A stretch of 64,000 nt of DNA from Bacillota bacterium. Lineage in GTDB: Bacteria > Bacillota > Clostridia > Lachnospirales > Lachnospiraceae. The notes below the pieces were generated by a model that ran no database searches, was not told the DNA's origin, and was given only the letters and a program-made list of their open reading frames with translations. The stretch covers positions 54,000-117,999 of the forward strand of contig JAQXUQ010000017.1 of the NCBI GenBank assembly GCA_029224465.1. Reading direction: 5' to 3'. This document shows positions 42,941 through 53,066 of the stretch, in pieces. The translations under genes were made by a program, and so were the position numbers. How positions within the stretch are numbered: position 1 is the first letter of the stretch; every line of letters begins with the position of its first letter.

Positions 42941-45900
42941 ATGTTAGCAATTAACTGGGATGACGTCATAAAAGTTCTGACGTCCATGCGTCCGCACCTG
43001 ATTGCCATCGGTGTCATCCTTGCTCTGGCGATTATTATCAGTATCGCTGTGATCAAGATGCAGAAGCCGAAGAAGAAGCTGACGCGCAGCATTACCTGGA
43101 CCGCGGCTCTTGTCGCGATCGTAACCACGATCAATATGATCTGCACCGGTCCCATGAGCACGATGCTTTCGCTCGTGACCGGCAGAGGAACCATTACAGA
43201 GGAGACTTCCAAGTCCGCGCAGGATCTGGCAGTGCAGATCGGCGAGGAGGGCATCGCTCTTCTGCAGAACGATGACAAGCAGCTTCCTCTCGCGTCCGGC
43301 AGCAAGCTGAACGTATTCGGCTGGGCTTCGATCAATCCGATCCTCGGCGGCGCAGGCTCCGGCTCGCTCAACGACGCGTATGAAACCGTCGGTATTCTGC
43401 AGAGTCTGAAGGATGCAGGCATCGAAACCAACGAAGAGCTGACCAAGTTCTACACGGATTACAAAGCAGACCGTCCGGTCGTAGGTATGTGGGCACAGGA
43501 CTGGACGCTGCCGGAACCGAACGTTTCCAAATATTCCGATGATCTTATGAAGAACGCGAAGAGCTTCTCCGACACCGCGATGATCGTCATCTCCAGATCC
43601 GGCGGTGAAGGCGCGGACCTTCCGAACGACATGGCAGCGGTTGTGGACGGCTCCTATAAAGACGGCACAACCTACAGGGCAGCAACCTATGACGACACAC
43701 TCAATGACGGCAATGACTGGAACAAGGGCGATACGTATCTTGAACTGGACAACCGTGAAAAAGAGATGGTGGATCTTGTCTGCAAGAACTTTGACAAGGT
43801 TATCCTCGTTTACAACGGCGCCAATGCTTTCGAGCTTGGTTTCGTAAAAGATCATCCGCAGATCAAGTCGGTGCTCTGGGCAGCAGGCATGGGACATGTC
43901 GGCATGACAGCTCTGGGCAAAATCGTAACCGGCGAAGTAAACCCGTCCGCGAGAACGATCGACACCTATGTTTATGATCTTACAAAGACACCCTGGTGGA
44001 ACAACTTCGGCGACTTCAATTACACCAACATGGATGCGTTCAATGTTCCCGGAAAGTCGTTCGCGACAGGCGAAGATACACTGGCAGTTCCGAGCTTCAT
44101 CAACTACACGGAAGGCATCTATGTAGGATACAAGTTCTACGAGACAGCAGCGCAGGAAGGCCTTATCAAGTATGACGATGTTGTGCAGTACCCGTTCGGC
44201 TACGGTCTTTCCTACACGACCTTCGAGCAGAAGATGGGCGATATCACCGAGAAGGACGGCGTTCTTTCCTTCGATGTAACAGTTACCAACACCGGTGATG
44301 TTGCCGGCAAGGATGTCGTAGAAGTTTATGACAATCCGCCCTACAAGAACGGCGGCATTGAGAAGGCTTCCGCAAACCTCGTAGCATTCGATAAAACAGA
44401 CCTGCTCGAGCCCGGTGCTTCCCAGAAGCTGACGATCAGTATCAATGTGGAAGATCTCGCTTCGTATGATTACAAGAACGCGAAGGCATATGTCCTCGAA
44501 GCAGGCGACTATGTCCTCTCGATCAACAAGGATTCTCACAACGTCATTGATTCGAAGACCTACAAGGTTAAGACAACGGTAACGTACGACGGAGACAATA
44601 AGCGTTCCTCCGACAAAACAACCGCAACCAACCAGTTCGATTACGCGGAAGGCGACCTTACTTATCTTTCGAGAAAAGACGGCTTCGCGAACTATGAGGA
44701 AGCAACAGCAGCTCCTGCAGACTTCGAGATGCCGGAAGAGCAGAAGAAGACGTTCTACAACATCAGCAACTATCTGACAGCAGAAGTAACAGCACAGGAT
44801 GAAGATCCGGACGCTGCGCCGATCAAAACCGGTGAGAAGAACGGTCTCAAGCTCAAAGATATGCGCGGCCTTGAGAAAGATGATCCGAAGTGGGATCAGT
44901 TCATGGACCAGCTTACGCTGGATGAAATGAACGCGGTCATTTCTCTTGGCGGCTATCAGACGAACAGTGTTGACGCAATCGGCAAAGTACGCACGAACGA
45001 CTGCGACGGCCCCGCTTCGATCAACAACAACTTCACGAAGGTAGGCTCGATCGGCTTCCCGGTAGGCGTTGTAATCGCGGCGACATGGAATACCGATCTG
45101 GCACACGCCTTCGGCGATTCCATCGGCAAGATGGCGAATGAAATGGATGTATCCGGATGGTACGCTCCGGCGATGAACATCCACAGAACTGCTTTTGCGG
45201 GACGTAACTTCGAGTATTATTCGGAAGACGGCTTCCTCTCCGGCGCAATTGCTGCAGACGCGATCAAGGGCGCGGCAGAGAACGGCGTATATTCCTACAT
45301 GAAGCACTTCGCTTTAAACGATCAGGAAGGCAACCGCTGCGATATGCTCTGCACTTGGGCTGACGAGCAGGCAATCCGTGAGATTTATCTCAAGCCTTTC
45401 GAAATGTCCGTAAAAGAAGGCCATGCACAGGCAGCCATGAGCTCGTTCAACTATATCGGAAACCGCTGGGCAGGCGGCAGCAAGTCGCTGCTTGAGAACG
45501 TGCTTCGCGATGAGTGGGGATTTGACGGATTTGTAGAAACCGACTACTTCGGTGTATACGGATACATGAGCTCCGATCAGGCGATCCGCAACGGTACGGA
45601 CCTGATGCTTGTAAACTATCCTACGCAGACCAACAACGTGCAGTTCCGCGACACGAACGGCGCGCAGCAGGCGATGAGAACCGCAACAAAGAACATCCTC
45701 TATGTTGTTGTGAACAGCCGCGCATATGATCCCGCGAACCTGAATATGGGCATGCCCGTATGGAAGATTATCATGATCATCGCGGATATCGTGATCGGCG
45801 CACTGCTGGCACTCAAGCTTGTACTTGCGCTTCGCAGATACAAGAAGGATTCCGCGGCGTTCCAGGCAGAGCAGGCAGCTGCGGCAGCTACAGTGGCAGC

Positions 45901-46042
45901 AGCGACGGCAACGGCAGAGTCTGGTGCAGCGACAGCGGCGGCAGCGGCCACAGCGGAAGCACCTGCAGCGGAGACTGCGGCTGATGCTTCGGCGGCACAG
46001 GCAGATTCGGAAGCGCCCAAGGCGGACGAAGAGAATAAGTAA
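42941..46042 (+). CDS. Membrane-anchored GH3 beta-glucosidase with permuted domains
   Basis: 1033 residues. Two N-terminal helices (about 19-41 and 52-72) are followed by the GH3 C-terminal domain (EEGIALLQNDDKQLPL near residue 100), a fibronectin-like domain (about 430-560), and only then the catalytic barrel (about 620-930). The domains are therefore circularly permuted relative to most GH3 enzymes, a known but rare arrangement. KH is at 788-789 and the nucleophile is D868 in VETDYFG. One more helix (about 938-965) precedes an extreme Ala/Thr/Glu-rich tail. The catalytic part is likely outside the cell. ATG 42941 follows GGGGAGGAAG. Confidence 0.92.
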   Translation: MLAINWDDVIKVLTSMRPHLIAIGVILALAIIISIAVIKMQKPKKKLTRSITWTAALVAIVTTINMICTGPMSTMLSLVTGRGTITEETSKSAQDLAVQIGEEGIALLQNDDKQLPLASGSKLNVFGWASINPILGGAGSGSLNDAYETVGILQSLKDAGIETNEELTKFYTDYKADRPVVGMWAQDWTLPEPNVSKYSDDLMKNAKSFSDTAMIVISRSGGEGADLPNDMAAVVDGSYKDGTTYRAATYDDTLNDGNDWNKGDTYLELDNREKEMVDLVCKNFDKVILVYNGANAFELGFVKDHPQIKSVLWAAGMGHVGMTALGKIVTGEVNPSARTIDTYVYDLTKTPWWNNFGDFNYTNMDAFNVPGKSFATGEDTLAVPSFINYTEGIYVGYKFYETAAQEGLIKYDDVVQYPFGYGLSYTTFEQKMGDITEKDGVLSFDVTVTNTGDVAGKDVVEVYDNPPYKNGGIEKASANLVAFDKTDLLEPGASQKLTISINVEDLASYDYKNAKAYVLEAGDYVLSINKDSHNVIDSKTYKVKTTVTYDGDNKRSSDKTTATNQFDYAEGDLTYLSRKDGFANYEEATAAPADFEMPEEQKKTFYNISNYLTAEVTAQDEDPDAAPIKTGEKNGLKLKDMRGLEKDDPKWDQFMDQLTLDEMNAVISLGGYQTNSVDAIGKVRTNDCDGPASINNNFTKVGSIGFPVGVVIAATWNTDLAHAFGDSIGKMANEMDVSGWYAPAMNIHRTAFAGRNFEYYSEDGFLSGAIAADAIKGAAENGVYSYMKHFALNDQEGNRCDMLCTWADEQAIREIYLKPFEMSVKEGHAQAAMSSFNYIGNRWAGGSKSLLENVLRDEWGFDGFVETDYFGVYGYMSSDQAIRNGTDLMLVNYPTQTNNVQFRDTNGAQQAMRTATKNILYVVVNSRAYDPANLNMGMPVWKIIMIIADIVIGALLALKLVLALRRYKKDSAAFQAEQAAAAATVAAATATAESGAATAAAAATAEAPAAETAADASAAQADSEAPKADEENK

Positions 46043-46082
46043 TTCTGGAAATAACACAAACCGGAGAAGATCCGGCGGAAAC

Positions 46083-46114
46083 AAAGGGGAGCCCCGGCGA
46101 CGGGGCTCCCCTTT
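46083..46114 (+). terminator. Strong hairpin after the permuted GH3 gene
   Basis: AAAGGGGAGCCCC (46083-46095) pairs with GGGGCTCCCCTTT (46102-46114). The T run is short, so it relies on hairpin strength. It ends the glucosidase operon. Confidence 0.8.
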
Positions 46115-46159
46115 GCGTTGTAGGGGCGGTGTGTTGCGGACGGGCCTGCGGGCGGGCTG

Positions 46160-46237
46160 CAAGGCTGCATTGCCGGGATCAGGCCGGACATCAGGCTGGG
46201 CATCTGCCCGGGCATTGGCCGGGCATCGGCCGGGACT
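46160..46237. repeat. Degenerate 12-bp tandem repeats
   Basis: About six units such as CAGGCCGGACAT, CAGGCTGGGCAT and CTGCCCGGGCAT, directly left of intergenic element copy C. No coding function seen. Confidence 0.6.
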
Positions 46238-46411
46238 TTCATGCAATACGCCGCCACTGCATCGCATTGCATGAAAATTTCAAGACATTTCTATCGCACG
46301 TCGCGGTATTGCCTAAATTCGGGCCGAATTTAGGCAATAGGCGACGTGCCTTGTCAAACGTCTTGGATTCTCTATGCAAATCCGGGAACAATGCCGCTAT
46401 TGTATTGGGAC
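46238..46411 (+). repeat. 174-bp intergenic element, copy C
   Basis: Third copy. ATGCAATAC is at +3, ATTGCATGAAAATTTCA at +28, GCAATAGGC at +96 and GTCTTGGATT at +122, the same offsets as copy A. The central hairpin is the best of the three: TATTGCCTAAATTC pairs with GAATTTAGGCAATA around GGGCC, enclosed by GCACGTCGC (46296-46304) and GCGACGTGC (46341-46349). Compared with copy A, both arms changed together (ATTGCATG/ATGCAAT to ATTGCCTA/AGGCAAT; outer arms also), which is compensatory change. It lies between convergent genes. Confidence 0.85.
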
Positions 46412-46477
46412 AGCGCGCCGGGCGCCAACGCAGCGCTGCAAGTGCGCAATCATGCCGGCGCGCCAACGCAATTATTC

Positions 46478-48295
46478 TTACGGTTCGCCGGCAAGCTCCT
46501 GAAATTCCTTACTTCCGGTATCCGACCAGTCTTTCTTTCCGCTTGCGGCAATTGTTCCTGTGCTGTAATCGTAGGCATACGTGTTTTGCATTGTGGCATC
46601 CGTGAAAGAGTAACTTCCATCGTCTGCTACCGGCGTCTCGAATAACACATACAAGCCGCACTTGTTGTTCTCGGAGTCGCGGTCATAGATCAGGTAAGTC
46701 AGAGAACCGGAATCCTTCTTGAGAATGACATAGGAATTTCCCTTTGCATTGTAGTCCTTCTTAAAATTATCTGACTGGAAATACTTGTCATGGATTGCCT
46801 GATAACCCTTGTCTATGAACGCTTCTTCCGGGTCACCAGTGTCGTACCCGGCATCCGTTTCTCCGGAACTGCTGTTCTCTGCACTTTGCGCTGTATCGGT
46901 ACTGTCATCGGTTAAAGCCGTATCCGAAGTGCCGGAGCTATTATCAGGCATCCCACCGGAAGTCTGCCGGCCTGTATCAGGGTAAGCGGCAGATTGCTTT
47001 TGCGCCTCTGCTTTCAGCCAGTTTTCCCTGCTGATCCCGGGATCAGTATCCATCAGATCGGACATCGGACGAAGCTCCTGCAGATAGAATATTCCGGCGT
47101 CTTTATAAAGTGTGTATGAAATGCCGGATTCCGTATTCTTCCCGCCGTCACGGTAAAACAATACACGCGTATACGTGCCATTCGGATTTTGTATGATCTG
47201 CTGCGGAACAAACAGCCCTTGATACATGGAATTGTCCGAAGAACGAAGCAACGTCAGGACAATCATAGCGCCAAATAAGAGAACAACAAAAAGGATAAGA
47301 CGTCTGCGGACAGACAAACTGAGACCTGCGCCGGCAGGCGCCGACTGGCCCGTCTGTGTACTTCGGTCTTCTGCGCCGGCCGCTTCCTCCGCCAGCGTCG
47401 CGCCGTCTGCCAGCGTCCCGCCAGTCCGCTTTTTTCTCCGGTGCTCCTTCACCCGCTGAATCACAGCAAGAACCGCGATAAAGACAAAGAATACGTAATC
47501 CGCCAGAACATACCTGAGAAGCCACGGCTTCAGAATGCAGCCCGCCGGTGCCAGCCCCGCGATGCCCGAGAAAACTGCCATCATAGCGGAAGCGGCCAGA
47601 AAGAGAATTAACGGCAGTAAAGAAGATTTGTGCGAGGGGACAGACGCGATCTGCGGGCGCACAACAGACAGGAGTTCTTCCAACTGCTGCTCCGGCTGCG
47701 AATTCCGTTTCAGAATGCAGATACGGCGGTTTTTCAGCACGAGCACGACAATTTCCTGATTTGATTCGAGCGCGCAAAGATCTTTATAAGAATACCTTAC
47801 GGAGCCGGACGCGCGGCAGCTTTCAAAGTGATCGGAATAGAAGGTATACTGCGGCGCTTCTGTCCACTGCGATAAATTTCTCCTATAACCCTTGCGAATC
47901 AGAGAATGCCACAAAAGGCGCATTAGAAGAGGAGAGAGCGCGGCTGCTGCACACAGGAAAAGGCCGGGATATTTTGCATGGAACAGCAGCAAAACACCAC
48001 CCAGCAGAAACAGCAGAGCAGCCAGATAAAGCCCTGCCGCAAGAATGAGCCGTCCGTTCACAAGACGGTTCGCAGCCGTATAATCTTGAAATGTGATTTC
48101 CGGGCGTACGGTAAACAGACAATCGCCGGCAGACACAGAACCGGCATTGCAGATGCCGTCTTCGCTGTGCAGGTCACGCCCGTCTTCGCTGTGCAGGTCA
48201 CGCCCGTCTTCACTGTGCAGGTCACGCCTGTCTTCGCTGTGCAGGTCATGGCTGTCTTTCGCACGCAGGTCACGATTATGGAGTTCGTCACTCAT
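46478..48295 (-). CDS. YcxB-like membrane protein with octapeptide repeats
   Basis: 605-residue protein of unknown function. Residues about 1-45 contain a tandem repeat of (D)LHSEDGR units. Residues 60-210 look like a YcxB-like domain: FTVRPEITFQDY, two helices, then YTFYSDHFESC and YSYKDLCALES. Further helices lie near 230-280 and 325-345. The C-terminal half is hydrophilic, Ser/Thr/Asp-rich in the middle, and probably outside the cell. ATG 48295 is preceded by AAGGAG on the minus strand. The gene is monocistronic and convergent with the GH3 operon. Confidence 0.75.
   Translation of the reverse strand: MSDELHNRDLRAKDSHDLHSEDRRDLHSEDGRDLHSEDGRDLHSEDGICNAGSVSAGDCLFTVRPEITFQDYTAANRLVNGRLILAAGLYLAALLFLLGGVLLLFHAKYPGLFLCAAAALSPLLMRLLWHSLIRKGYRRNLSQWTEAPQYTFYSDHFESCRASGSVRYSYKDLCALESNQEIVVLVLKNRRICILKRNSQPEQQLEELLSVVRPQIASVPSHKSSLLPLILFLAASAMMAVFSGIAGLAPAGCILKPWLLRYVLADYVFFVFIAVLAVIQRVKEHRRKKRTGGTLADGATLAEEAAGAEDRSTQTGQSAPAGAGLSLSVRRRLILFVVLLFGAMIVLTLLRSSDNSMYQGLFVPQQIIQNPNGTYTRVLFYRDGGKNTESGISYTLYKDAGIFYLQELRPMSDLMDTDPGISRENWLKAEAQKQSAAYPDTGRQTSGGMPDNSSGTSDTALTDDSTDTAQSAENSSSGETDAGYDTGDPEEAFIDKGYQAIHDKYFQSDNFKKDYNAKGNSYVILKKDSGSLTYLIYDRDSENNKCGLYVLFETPVADDGSYSFTDATMQNTYAYDYSTGTIAASGKKDWSDTGSKEFQELAGEP
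48157..48276 (-). repeat. 24-bp tandem repeats inside the YcxB-like gene
   Basis: Five units of 24 bases starting at 48157, 48181, 48205, 48229 and 48253. The first four are nearly identical and the last is divergent. They encode eight-residue LHSEDGRD-type repeats at the N-terminus. A period divisible by three keeps the frame, so copy number can vary without breaking the protein. Confidence 0.9.
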
Positions 48296-48577
48296 TTATT
48301 GTAATCTCCTTGGTTAGCCACAATATCTTTGGCATATTGTCCGGCACGCTCCGCTCTATTTTTTGAAACAGATGGAGAGATACCGGCCTTCTTTCATCAT
48401 GATACTGATTGTGCATGCGCTGTCAATCATAATGCGGCAAAACGCCTGCTGATCGTTCGAAAGCAAAACTTAAAAGATTCTAAAACCCGCTGCTGCGTAA
48501 CACAGGTTACAGTCACTTTTGCGGATAAAACCTACTATGTAACTAGATAAAGTAAGAGAGAAACGGAGGCGGCAGCA

Positions 48578-49537
48578 ATGGCAAATGGTTTAAACAGCAG
48601 AAAAGCAGCAATCATAGGATGCGGTTTCGTCGGATCGGCTTCGGCGTTCGCCCTGATGGAGAGCGGACTTTTTTCCGAGCTGGTACTGATCGATGCCAAC
48701 AAAGACAAGGCAGAAGGGGAGGCCCTTGATATCAGCCACGGACTTCCGTTTGCCAAGCCGATGAAGATTTATGCCGGCGGTTATGAAGACATCGGTGACG
48801 CGGGCGTCATCATTGTGACGGCAGGTGCCGGACAGAAGCCCGGAGAGACAAGACTTGATCTCGTAAAGAAAAATGTCGGCATCTTCCGGCAGGTGATTCC
48901 CGAGATCGTGAAATATAATAAAGAAGCGATCATGCTGGTCGTCGCGAATCCGGTCGACATTCTGACATATACGGCGAAGGTCCTCAGCGGGTATCCGGAC
49001 AACCGCGTTTTCGGCTCCGGAACGGTACTGGACACCGCAAGGCTCAAGTATCTTCTGGGTGAACACCTTGGCGTCGACAGCCGCTCCGTACATGCGTTTA
49101 TCATCGGCGAGCATGGCGACAGCGAGATCGCCGCGTGGAGCAGCGCGAATGTATCCGGCGTGCCGCTCAGCCGCTTCTGCGAGATGCGCGGGTTCATGAA
49201 GCACGAGGAAGCAATGCGCGCGATTGCGGAAGATGTGAAAAACAGCGCCTACGAAATCATCAACAAGAAAGGCGCGACCTATTATGGCATTGCCATGTCG
49301 GTGCGCAGAATCTGTGAAGCAATCGTGCGGGATGAGAAGTCGATTCTGCCGGTTTCCAGCATGCAGAAAGGCGCTTTCGGTATTGAAGGCCTTCCGCTTT
49401 CGATGCCCGCGATCGTCGGTGCGGACGGCGTTGAGAAACTCGTGCCGATTTCCCTTTCCGGAGAGGAACAGGAGAAGCTGCGGAAGTCGGCCGATACGCT
49501 GCAAGGCGTAATCGATGACGTCTTCGGAAAGCAGTGA
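48578..49537 (+). CDS. ldh: L-lactate dehydrogenase
   Basis: 319-residue NAD-dependent L-lactate dehydrogenase that reduces pyruvate to lactate in fermentation. The Rossmann motif is IIGCGFVGSASAFALM near residue 8-23, and the discriminator Asp is in LIDANKDKAEGEALD. VVANPVDILTY and the active-site H179 in IGEHGDSE are present, and TRLDLV-type residues lie in the mobile loop (GETRLDLVKKN, with the substrate Arg). The profile fits LDH rather than malate dehydrogenase. ATG 48578 follows ACGGAGGCGG. A 5-4-5 inverted repeat GTAACACAGGTTAC lies upstream at 48497. Confidence 0.95.
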   Translation: MANGLNSRKAAIIGCGFVGSASAFALMESGLFSELVLIDANKDKAEGEALDISHGLPFAKPMKIYAGGYEDIGDAGVIIVTAGAGQKPGETRLDLVKKNVGIFRQVIPEIVKYNKEAIMLVVANPVDILTYTAKVLSGYPDNRVFGSGTVLDTARLKYLLGEHLGVDSRSVHAFIIGEHGDSEIAAWSSANVSGVPLSRFCEMRGFMKHEEAMRAIAEDVKNSAYEIINKKGATYYGIAMSVRRICEAIVRDEKSILPVSSMQKGAFGIEGLPLSMPAIVGADGVEKLVPISLSGEEQEKLRKSADTLQGVIDDVFGKQ

Positions 49538-49596
49538 TACAATAGAACGACGGCAAGACGGCAAAACAATGCCGGCCGGGAAATTTTCAGGAAAGA

Positions 49597-50304
49597 GTGG
49601 TGGACAGAAGGATGAAAGAAAAGGCTGGAAGAGTTTTTTCGATCTATGATGAGAACAAACCGGTGCCGGGCTGCACAATCAGCAAGGCGGTAAGCTCCGG
49701 AGAAGGGACGGATATTTCCTACTTCTCCATCGCAGAAGGAACGGACATCAGCGCCGAAAGCTATGCTTACCCCAAACTCTGGATCGCGGCGGGCGGAAGG
49801 ATGCGCGCGTTTACAAAGCCGCTGCAGCATGAGAGCACGGCAGAGCAGGCGGCAGCTGTCGTGCAGCCGCTCGAACAGGGACAGATGTACATCACGCCGG
49901 TGAACGTGCCGGTAGGAATTCAGGCGGACACGGACAGTGTCTATACGGAAATTGCACTCAGGGAGGATACAAAGATGAATAAGGTGTTGAAGGCCGGTAA
50001 TGTTTTTGCGCTGAAGGATCTTCTTCCTTATCAGGAAGGCAAGATTGTAAATATGGATCTGATTAACGAACCGGATTTAAAGTTTGTTATAATGAGTTTT
50101 GACGAAGGCACAGGACTTGCGGAACACGCGGCGCCCGGAGAAGCGCTGATTTTCGCACTTGACGGCGAAGCAGTCATCGGTTATGAAGGCAAGGAGCACC
50201 GCATTCATGCCGGTGAGAATTTCAAGTTCGACAGGCAGGGAAGACATTCCGTAACAGCGGACCACAAGTTCAAGATGGCTCTTCTGCTGCAGCTGGAAAA
50301 GTAA
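49597..50304 (+). CDS. Cupin-domain protein
   Basis: 235-residue protein with two beta-rich halves. The second is a clear cupin: SFDEGTGLAEHAAPGEALIF (HX-type first motif) and GENFKFDRQGRHSVTADHKFKM (second motif with His). The first half looks like a degenerate cupin. The exact role is unknown; such small cupins often sense or bind a metal or small metabolite. I use GTG 49597, behind AGGAAAG; ATG 49612 is an alternative. The gene lies between lactate dehydrogenase and enolase, possibly in one fermentative transcription unit. Confidence 0.82.
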   Translation: MVDRRMKEKAGRVFSIYDENKPVPGCTISKAVSSGEGTDISYFSIAEGTDISAESYAYPKLWIAAGGRMRAFTKPLQHESTAEQAAAVVQPLEQGQMYITPVNVPVGIQADTDSVYTEIALREDTKMNKVLKAGNVFALKDLLPYQEGKIVNMDLINEPDLKFVIMSFDEGTGLAEHAAPGEALIFALDGEAVIGYEGKEHRIHAGENFKFDRQGRHSVTADHKFKMALLLQLEK

Positions 50305-51639
<1,335 letters not shown>

Positions 51640-51677
51640 GCGCAGGCCTTCCCCGCCCTGATGTTAAAGCGGAATAC

Positions 51678-51712
51678 CCGGGCGCTCCGGACGTAAAACC
51701 CGGAGCGCCCGG
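51678..51712 (+). other. GC-rich hairpin after enolase
   Basis: CCGGGCGCTCCGG (51678-51690) pairs with CCGGAGCGCCCGG (51700-51712). There is no T run; a related GC-rich segment with CCCCGCGGGG follows to about 51765. It may limit read-through into pstS. Confidence 0.6.
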
Positions 51713-51788
51713 CTGCCCCGCGGGATGCGGAAAGCCCGGAACGCCGGACCGCCCCGCGGGGCAGAATACTGTACCGTTTTCGCTTTGC

Positions 51789-51816
51789 TTAACATAGATA
51801 TGACAATAACATAACA
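51789..51816 (+). promoter_or_regulatory. Pho-box-like direct repeats upstream of pstS
   Basis: TTAACA (51789), ATGACA (51800) and ATAACA (51811), each six bases with five-base spacers, an exact 11-bp period. This is the arrangement of PhoP-binding direct repeats in Firmicutes (TTAACA-like). It implies phosphate-starvation control of the pst operon. Confidence 0.72.
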
Positions 51817-51841
51817 GAACTGTGTAATCAGATTTTACATT

Positions 51842-51896
51842 GCTCCTTTACGATTGTTTGTGTTGAAAGATACAGCAACAGTAAAGGAGCGATTTT
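51842..51896 (+). promoter_or_regulatory. pstS leader hairpin covering the ribosome binding site
   Basis: GCTCCTTTAC (51842-51851) pairs with GTAAAGGAGC (51881-51890), whose AAAGGAG is the ribosome binding site of pstS. An inner TGTTG/CAACA helix extends the stem, and GATTTTTATT follows, giving it the shape of a terminator as well. It could control translation or transcription of pstS. Confidence 0.7.
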
Positions 51897-51900
51897 TATT

Positions 51901-52908
51901 ATGAAAAAGAAATCATTGGCTATTGTATCCGCAATCGTTATGACAGCCTCCCTTCTCGCAGGCTGCGGCGCTTCGGGCAGCGCGGACCAGGCGGCTTCGA
52001 CAGCGGCTACGCAGGCAGCGGCGGACACGCAGGCAGCAGATACCGAGGCAGATGCGCAGGCGGCGGACACCGAGGCAGCGACGCAGGCGGAGAGCGCTTC
52101 CGCGGATGAAGCGACGCAGGTTTCCGGCGAAGTTACGGCCGCAGGTTCTTCGGCTCTTCTTCCTCTCGTACAGGCAGCGGCCGAGAAATTCATGGACACG
52201 AATCCGGACTGCACCGTTACCGTAAACGGCGGCGGCTCCGGCGAGGGCCTTAAGCAGGTTGCGGACGGATCGATTGATATCGGCAACTCGGATGTTTTTG
52301 CGGAAGAAAAGCTGGACGCGGACGCGGCAGCAAAGCTTGTTGACCATGAAGTGGCGACAATCACGATGGCACCGGTTGTCAACAAGGATCTCGGCGTTAC
52401 AAACCTTACGACAGACCAGCTGGTTTCGATCTTCACCGGCAAAACAACAAACTGGAAAGATGTCGGCGGCCCCGATGAAGCAATCGTTCTTGTAACACGC
52501 CCGAGCTCTTCCGGTACAAGAGCACTGTTCAAAACATGGGCACTGAACGGAGCGGAAGAAGCTTCCAATGAGGCGCTCGAAACCGATGACTCCGGCACAC
52601 TTCTGCAGACCGTCGAGCAGAACAAGGGTGCGATCGGCTATGTAGCTCTTTCCTACCTCGTAAACAATTCGGATGTGCAGGCGGTTTCGATCGACGATGT
52701 AGAGCCTTCTCTCGAGAACACCTACAACGGCTCCTACAAGGTCTGGGGATACGAGCACATGTACACGAACGGCGAAGGCAGCGATGCCGCGAAGGCCTTC
52801 ATTGACTACATCACCGGAGACAAGTTTGCGGATTCGGTTGAGTCGATGGGATACGGTGTAGCTTCCAAGATGTCCGAGGAAGCGGTGAACAGCCACAAGA
52901 CCAACTGA
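51901..52908 (+). CDS. pstS: Phosphate-binding lipoprotein
   Basis: 335-residue phosphate ABC transporter binding protein. The signal peptide ends in the lipobox LLAGC near residue 20, followed by an Ala/Thr/Gln-rich spacer with repeats of AADTEA type (about residues 25-70). The folded part shows TAAGSSALLPLVQAAAEKF, the phosphate-binding NGGGSGEGLKQVADGSIDIGNSDV in two pieces, and VTRPSSSGTRALF. ATG 51901 follows GTAAAGGAGC, which is buried in a leader hairpin. pstC, pstA, pstB and phoU follow. Confidence 0.96.
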   Translation: MKKKSLAIVSAIVMTASLLAGCGASGSADQAASTAATQAAADTQAADTEADAQAADTEAATQAESASADEATQVSGEVTAAGSSALLPLVQAAAEKFMDTNPDCTVTVNGGGSGEGLKQVADGSIDIGNSDVFAEEKLDADAAAKLVDHEVATITMAPVVNKDLGVTNLTTDQLVSIFTGKTTNWKDVGGPDEAIVLVTRPSSSGTRALFKTWALNGAEEASNEALETDDSGTLLQTVEQNKGAIGYVALSYLVNNSDVQAVSIDDVEPSLENTYNGSYKVWGYEHMYTNGEGSDAAKAFIDYITGDKFADSVESMGYGVASKMSEEAVNSHKTN

Positions 52909-53012
52909 GCGGATACCGGCAAGGCTGCAGAACAGACAGCAGGGGATGCAGACATCAAAGGCGCAGAACAAGCCTTTCAGGTACAAAATCAGACGTCACA
53001 GCTACGAACAGA

Positions 53013-53045
53013 AAGCCCGGCGCACAAAGAAGGTGCGCCGGGCTT
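53013..53045 (+). other. Strong hairpin between pstS and pstC
   Basis: AAGCCCGGCGCAC (53013-53025) pairs perfectly with GTGCGCCGGGCTT (53033-53045), without a T run. It probably stabilises the pstS message or reduces read-through. Confidence 0.78.
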
Positions 53046-53066
53046 CAACGGAAAGGAGCATGCACT

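Noticed and set aside
42944..45307. A 787-codon open frame on the minus strand opposite the permuted GH3 gene
   Set aside because: It is a codon-bias shadow of the + strand gene: no ribosome binding site, no recognisable domain, and full overlap with a clear GH3 enzyme.
48157..48276. CRISPR-like or regulatory repeats
   Set aside because: A 24-bp period without spacers, inside a coding region and in frame, explained as protein repeats.
48497..48510. Rex operator upstream of lactate dehydrogenase
   Set aside because: GTAACACAGGTTAC is a short dyad, but it does not match the TTGTGAANNNNTTCACAA-type Rex site, and no convincing -35/-10 pair was found next to it.
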